DNA of 64,000 bases from positions 415,144 to 479,143 of the forward strand of contig FUZR01000001.1 in the NCBI GenBank assembly GCA_900167895.1, given 5' to 3'. The DNA comes from Bacteroidales bacterium WCE2004 (lineage in GTDB: Bacteria > Bacteroidota > Bacteroidia > Bacteroidales > UBA932). Made by a program: the position numbers and the translations under genes. Positions 60,287-64,000 of this stretch are shown here, piece by piece; the stretch's first letter is position 1, and each line of letters begins with the position of its first letter. Under the pieces are notes generated by a model. It saw only the letters and a program-made list of their open reading frames with translations. It made no database searches and was not told the origin of the DNA.

Positions 60287-62140
60287 AGGATTTTTCTTGA
60301 GCACCAAGGAACTTTCGTACGCTTTGTTGACAGCCTTCGCCAATTCGCGGTATTCGGGATAGTCCGCCGCCGGCATCCGGCCGGGTTTCATCCTGATTTC
60401 GCAGACGGCCAGCACGCCTCCGTCGACCTGCCGGAACTCCTGCCGGAAATCCGCCACGGAACAGGACAGGGTGCGTCCTTCCGGGAGATGTTCGACCGCG
60501 TATCCCTCCGGGACGACGACGAAGACGCTGTCCCGGCTCGTCGTGGCGCGGCCCACGACCATATCGTGTTTGCGGGCCGATTTCTGGGCGTTCATCGCGA
60601 CCTGGTACGGGAAGACCCGGACGAACATCCGGTCTCCGTTCACGCGGCCGACGCCGCTGACTCCGAAGGAGAAGCGGACCCGGGCCTCGGGGACGTAGCC
60701 GGGCGTCCCGTCATAGTTCCGGAAATTGTCGGAGAATGACTCCACCCGGAAATCCTCGGGATGCCCCTGCACGCCCGAGAGGAGGAATTTCCGCGCGTCA
60801 TCGGCCTTCAGCTCCGCGAAATCGAAGAAGCGCTCGGCGCGGTCCAGCCGCGTCGTCCGCTCCACCGCGACCCGCGCCGAGCCGTCGGCGGCCAGCCGCA
60901 CTTCCATGCGGTCCGCCTCGACGCGCAGCGAGTCCGGGTAGGCCGGGATGCGGGTCAGTTTCCCGCCGTCGTGGCGGATCAGGACGGCCTCGTGGCCGGC
61001 GATGTCCTCGTGGCGGTAGCCCAGCGGGACCGAAGGATTCGTACACTCCACCCAGAGGGTGTCCTGCTGCATCGGGACGCACAGGATCGCGTGGTTCATC
61101 TGTCCCACCGAAGCGTAGCCGTCGTACAGCTTGGGCCGGTTGGTATTGACGATCACGTATTCGGACCCGATGTCCAGCAGCGCGAGCAGCTGCTGCATAT
61201 AGAAGGACAGGGCCTTGCAGTCGCCGAAACCGGACGCGGCCACCCGCTCCGGAGCGGTGGGAGCAAAGCCGCCGATGCCCAGCTGGATGCTGATGTAACG
61301 GGTATGCAGGCGCAGGTAATCATAGACCACGCGGATCTTCTCCAGGTCCGAGGTGCAGTCCTTCGTCAGATTCGCGATCTCCTGCTGCACGTTGGCAGGG
61401 AGAGCCGGACGGGCCGGCATCAGGGACCAAAGCCACTGGCCGACCTCATTCCAGTCGTTCTGGGTGCCGGACGTGCCGGCAAACTGGAATTCAAGCGGGC
61501 TCGCGTGGACAAACGGCACCAGCTCGGACAGGGGCGGCATGCTTCCCTCGCGGGAAATACCCGGCAGATCCTTGAATTCCCAGCGATAGACCATATCGTT
61601 CTTCGACAGGGTTTCCTCGGGCGCCGAGGAAGCCTTGTACTGGATCTTCTTCGTCCAGGGGACGGCGATCGTATAGGAAGCGCTCCGGACCGGCACGTCG
61701 TAATCCTCCATCGGGATGAAAGACGGGAAGAAGGCGATCGCCTTCCGGTACGAGATTGTGTACTTATATTCCACCTCGAAGGGATACGGGGCCGTCGGTT
61801 CGTAGGCGTTGACATAGCTCTTGTCCGCCAGGGCATCCGACTCCAGGGACACGTAGACGTCGTCCTTCTTCAGTTTGCGGATGACTTTGCCGCCCGAAGT
61901 GATGCTCCCCGAGAAGGAGCTCAGGGTGCGGAATTCGTCCGTATAGACCACGAAAGTCCCGGACTTGAGACCGTTCTGCTTGTTGACGCGGACGCGCTGG
62001 TGCACTTCGTAGCGGGCTTCCGTGGGCGAAGAAAGCGTGAATTTCGCTTCCATTTCGAGCACTTCGGCCGCCGGCTGGGCGTGGGCCACGCCCGCCAGCA
62101 GCATCGACGCGGCGATGGCCGCGATAGACAGACCTTTCAT
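60284..62140 (-). CDS. DUF3857/transglutaminase-like periplasmic protein, cysteine intact
   Basis: A 618-residue protein with signal peptide (residues 1-21, ending GVAHA). The N-terminal part is DUF3857 (ARYEVHQRVRVNKQNG, YEPTAPYPFEVEYKYTISY). The transglutaminase-like core has Cys308 in GFGDCKALSFY and His350 in MNHAIL; the third position reads WVECTNP, Glu where cysteine-protease-like folds normally have Asp, a variant common in this group. The C-terminal beta domain resembles DUF3858. It starts 1 base after the stop of the next DUF3857 gene, so they form an operon. Function in the family is poorly known; envelope proteolysis or crosslinking is inferred from the fold. Confidence 0.85.
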   Translation of the reverse strand: MKGLSIAAIAASMLLAGVAHAQPAAEVLEMEAKFTLSSPTEARYEVHQRVRVNKQNGLKSGTFVVYTDEFRTLSSFSGSITSGGKVIRKLKKDDVYVSLESDALADKSYVNAYEPTAPYPFEVEYKYTISYRKAIAFFPSFIPMEDYDVPVRSASYTIAVPWTKKIQYKASSAPEETLSKNDMVYRWEFKDLPGISREGSMPPLSELVPFVHASPLEFQFAGTSGTQNDWNEVGQWLWSLMPARPALPANVQQEIANLTKDCTSDLEKIRVVYDYLRLHTRYISIQLGIGGFAPTAPERVAASGFGDCKALSFYMQQLLALLDIGSEYVIVNTNRPKLYDGYASVGQMNHAILCVPMQQDTLWVECTNPSVPLGYRHEDIAGHEAVLIRHDGGKLTRIPAYPDSLRVEADRMEVRLAADGSARVAVERTTRLDRAERFFDFAELKADDARKFLLSGVQGHPEDFRVESFSDNFRNYDGTPGYVPEARVRFSFGVSGVGRVNGDRMFVRVFPYQVAMNAQKSARKHDMVVGRATTSRDSVFVVVPEGYAVEHLPEGRTLSCSVADFRQEFRQVDGGVLAVCEIRMKPGRMPAADYPEYRELAKAVNKAYESSLVLKKNP

Positions 62141-62141
62141 C

Positions 62142-64000
62142 TTAATTCTTCTTGACTACGATCATCTGTTCGCCCAGGCCGAGCAGCGCCGTCCAGTAGG
62201 CGCGGGCGTCCTGATAATCCTGCGGCGTGCAGAGGAGGGTGCCCAGATCGAAACGGTAGGACAGCGTGACGGCATTGCCCTGCACCGCGGCCATCAGGAC
62301 CGCGGAAGACGGCAGGGAGGATGCGATCCGGCGGCGCTGCGGGAGCTGTTCGACGGTGTATCCCTCCGGCAGGACGAGCCGGAAAGTATAGACGACCTGC
62401 TCCTGGTACGGGAAGTCGACGGGAAGTTTGCGCTCCTCCGCCCGGAACAACGTTTCCGAATGGAAGTGCTCCATGAACGGATTCACAAAGACCGTCTCGC
62501 CGGTCACGTCGCAGTTGCGCTCGAAGCTGTACTGCATCGAAGAATGGTCGCTGTATTCTTCCAGCCCTTCGCTGACGAAATCCTCGACCTCGGCGGAGGT
62601 TTCCTTCTCCAGGAGTTCCAGGACCTTCTCTTCCGAATCGAGCCTGCGCACCGCTTCCTTGAACTCATAGGAAGGGATGCCGCCATAGGCAGCCTTGGCC
62701 GTGCCCTTCATCACGCCGTCCGGCGTCAGCTCCGCGGACACCGTGTACTGGGTGATGTTGCGGGAGAGGTTCGACAGGTCCACCCAGTAGCCGGGGCCCT
62801 TGATGGGGACGACACGGGCCTGGGTCACCAGGTCGTTGTCGCGCAGCAGGTTGAACCAGCCGTCGGGATCGGCCGCGTCCACATAGAGCGCCGTGCCGTC
62901 GGACAACTCGAAGCGGAGGATCATCTTGTCGAATGCGTCCGTATCGGGCAGCATGTTCATCAGGAGGCCGTTGGAACGGCAGCGGAGCAGCACGGGAGCG
63001 ACGTCGAACCCGGCGTAGCGTGCGGCCGAGGCCACCAGCGCGTTGATGTCCGCGCTGTCGCCCGAACGGTCGCGCAGCACCTTGGAGGCTTCGGCCGGGA
63101 CCAGGCGGAAAGAATCGTTCCACTGGACTTTCTCACGCACCAGGGCAATGATGGCCGCCAGCTTGTCCTGCGGCGTTTCCTTTCCCTGAAGGGCCTGGTC
63201 CACCTCTTTCTCGAAGCGGCAGTTCGCCTTGATCTGCCCGATGATCGGAGAATCGAGGACCTGCTTGTCCACGTCGTCCCAGGTCGTGCTGTAGTCGCGG
63301 TACAGCGACGGGAAACGGAGGCCGCTGACGACGACGGACATGGACGAACGGTACTGGCGGGGGCAATACAGTCCCGGCTCACGGTTCAGGGCCCGGAGGT
63401 CCACCGCCGTGTATTCCGTGACGTCCAGCGTGTTGCCCGGGAATAAATCACCGAGCTGGGTACCGCCCTCGCTCGTTTCCTTGATGGAGTAGGACGCTTC
63501 GCCCCGGGTGAGTGTCTTGAACTGAAGCCAACGGGGCAGTTTGAGGGTATAGACACATTTGTTGACCGGGATGTCCCGCTGGAAATAGAAATCGCCTATG
63601 TCGCGGAACCGCGCCGTGCTCCTGTTGAACTGGACTTCGATGACCGAGCCGACCTTGACGTTCGGGGCGGCGAAAGTCACCTTGTCGAGGTGGTCGTTCT
63701 CCCGGGTCCGGAAGATGTTGCTGCGGGGCAGTTTCGAGGCGACCACTTTCCCGTTCTCGAGATTGTAGGTCACGACGGAGATGTTGGTCAGGGACTCCAG
63801 GTCGTCCGGATCCCGGGACACGTAGAATTCGAAATCGCAACGGTCTTTCTCCTCTTCTTTCAGGATCTTGACCCGCTCCCGATGGAAAATGTTCATCAGG
63901 GGGACGCCTTCGGTCACGTCGAAATCGATCTTGAGCGTATGGTCCTCGAACAGGACCAGCGCGGCGGCGGCCGTATCCAGCGGATACGTCGTCAGGGCGC
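62142..64000 (-). CDS. DUF3857 protein, degenerate transglutaminase core, partial
   Basis: The gene runs off the right edge; its N-terminus lies beyond 64000. The frame is open through 64000 and reads into a DUF3857 pattern (YPLDTAAAALVLFEDHTLKI just inside the edge), so the apparent start at 63917 (a GTG) is internal. At least 619 residues are visible. The core has GDSADINALVASAARYAG where the catalytic Cys would be expected (Ser instead), and KMILRF in place of the His motif, so it is probably not a peptidase. C-terminus is beta-rich with VVYTFRLVLPEGYTVEQLPQ. It is upstream of and coupled to the Cys-intact paralogue. Confidence 0.85.
   Translation of the reverse strand, partial: ALTTYPLDTAAAALVLFEDHTLKIDFDVTEGVPLMNIFHRERVKILKEEEKDRCDFEFYVSRDPDDLESLTNISVVTYNLENGKVVASKLPRSNIFRTRENDHLDKVTFAAPNVKVGSVIEVQFNRSTARFRDIGDFYFQRDIPVNKCVYTLKLPRWLQFKTLTRGEASYSIKETSEGGTQLGDLFPGNTLDVTEYTAVDLRALNREPGLYCPRQYRSSMSVVVSGLRFPSLYRDYSTTWDDVDKQVLDSPIIGQIKANCRFEKEVDQALQGKETPQDKLAAIIALVREKVQWNDSFRLVPAEASKVLRDRSGDSADINALVASAARYAGFDVAPVLLRCRSNGLLMNMLPDTDAFDKMILRFELSDGTALYVDAADPDGWFNLLRDNDLVTQARVVPIKGPGYWVDLSNLSRNITQYTVSAELTPDGVMKGTAKAAYGGIPSYEFKEAVRRLDSEEKVLELLEKETSAEVEDFVSEGLEEYSDHSSMQYSFERNCDVTGETVFVNPFMEHFHSETLFRAEERKLPVDFPYQEQVVYTFRLVLPEGYTVEQLPQRRRIASSLPSSAVLMAAVQGNAVTLSYRFDLGTLLCTPQDYQDARAYWTALLGLGEQMIVVKKN

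Overview
The window reads as a piece of a GC-rich Bacteroidales chromosome. The evidence is the Bacteroidota-type -7 promoter box TAnnTTTG in front of most transcription units, a long fimbrillin (FimA/Mfa-type) pilus operon made of lipoproteins, DUF4906, DUF5119, DUF3575, DUF3857 and DUF4493 proteins, a menaquinone pathway, and a glutaminyl-tRNA synthetase. I cannot name the genus from sequence alone; the high GC content fits Alistipes-like or uncultured gut Bacteroidales better than Bacteroides. I saw no rRNA, transposase, integrase, phage gene or CRISPR array.

Layout. 0-20.9 kb is housekeeping: an outer-membrane barrel plus TPR lipid-envelope pair; ftsE-nth; a phosphohexose mutase with a small EF-hand-like protein; a Thump-like methyltransferase carrying in-frame palindromic repeats; a four-gene chain, every junction an ATGA overlap, of a HAMP membrane sensor, TrkH, a RecD-like helicase and a short DPP4-type peptidase; a ROK regulator followed by an ABC-F ATPase; glnS divergent from yicC. 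20.9-41.7 kb is one 14-gene minus-strand pilus operon. It begins with an OmpA-like/DUF3575 barrel and a DUF5119 lipoprotein, continues with two related fimbrillins, and then holds two tandem copies of a five-gene cassette (fimbrillin A, fimbrillin B, FimB/Mfa2-like subunit, and two large DUF4906 putative tip proteins). 41.8-52.7 kb holds secA-bactofilin, a secreted GH2 beta-galactosidase and a xylose operon (xylB-xylA-xylE) ending in a strong terminator. 52.7-64 kb holds tRNA-Gly(CCC), menG and menA meeting tail to tail, an M16 protease, a structured 421-bp intergenic region, a DUF4493 lipoprotein, pgi, and two DUF3857 transglutaminase-like proteins, the last cut by the window edge.

How genes work together. 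The xylose genes form an uptake-isomerise-phosphorylate route, and the GH2 enzyme and pgi/phosphohexose mutase fit general carbohydrate use. MenG and MenA are the last steps of menaquinone synthesis. The pilus operon would supply an OM/cell-wall factor, several shaft or minor pilins and four alternative tip proteins.

Most notable points: the tandem cassette duplication in the pilus operon with four tip candidates that share a fixed frame around a variable segment; a repeated geometry of divergent promoters (12-13 bp between opposing -7 boxes at four loci); in-frame palindromic repeats inside a methyltransferase gene; a HAMP sensor with no output domain translationally coupled to TrkH; and an intergenic region with overlapping, mutually exclusive hairpins.
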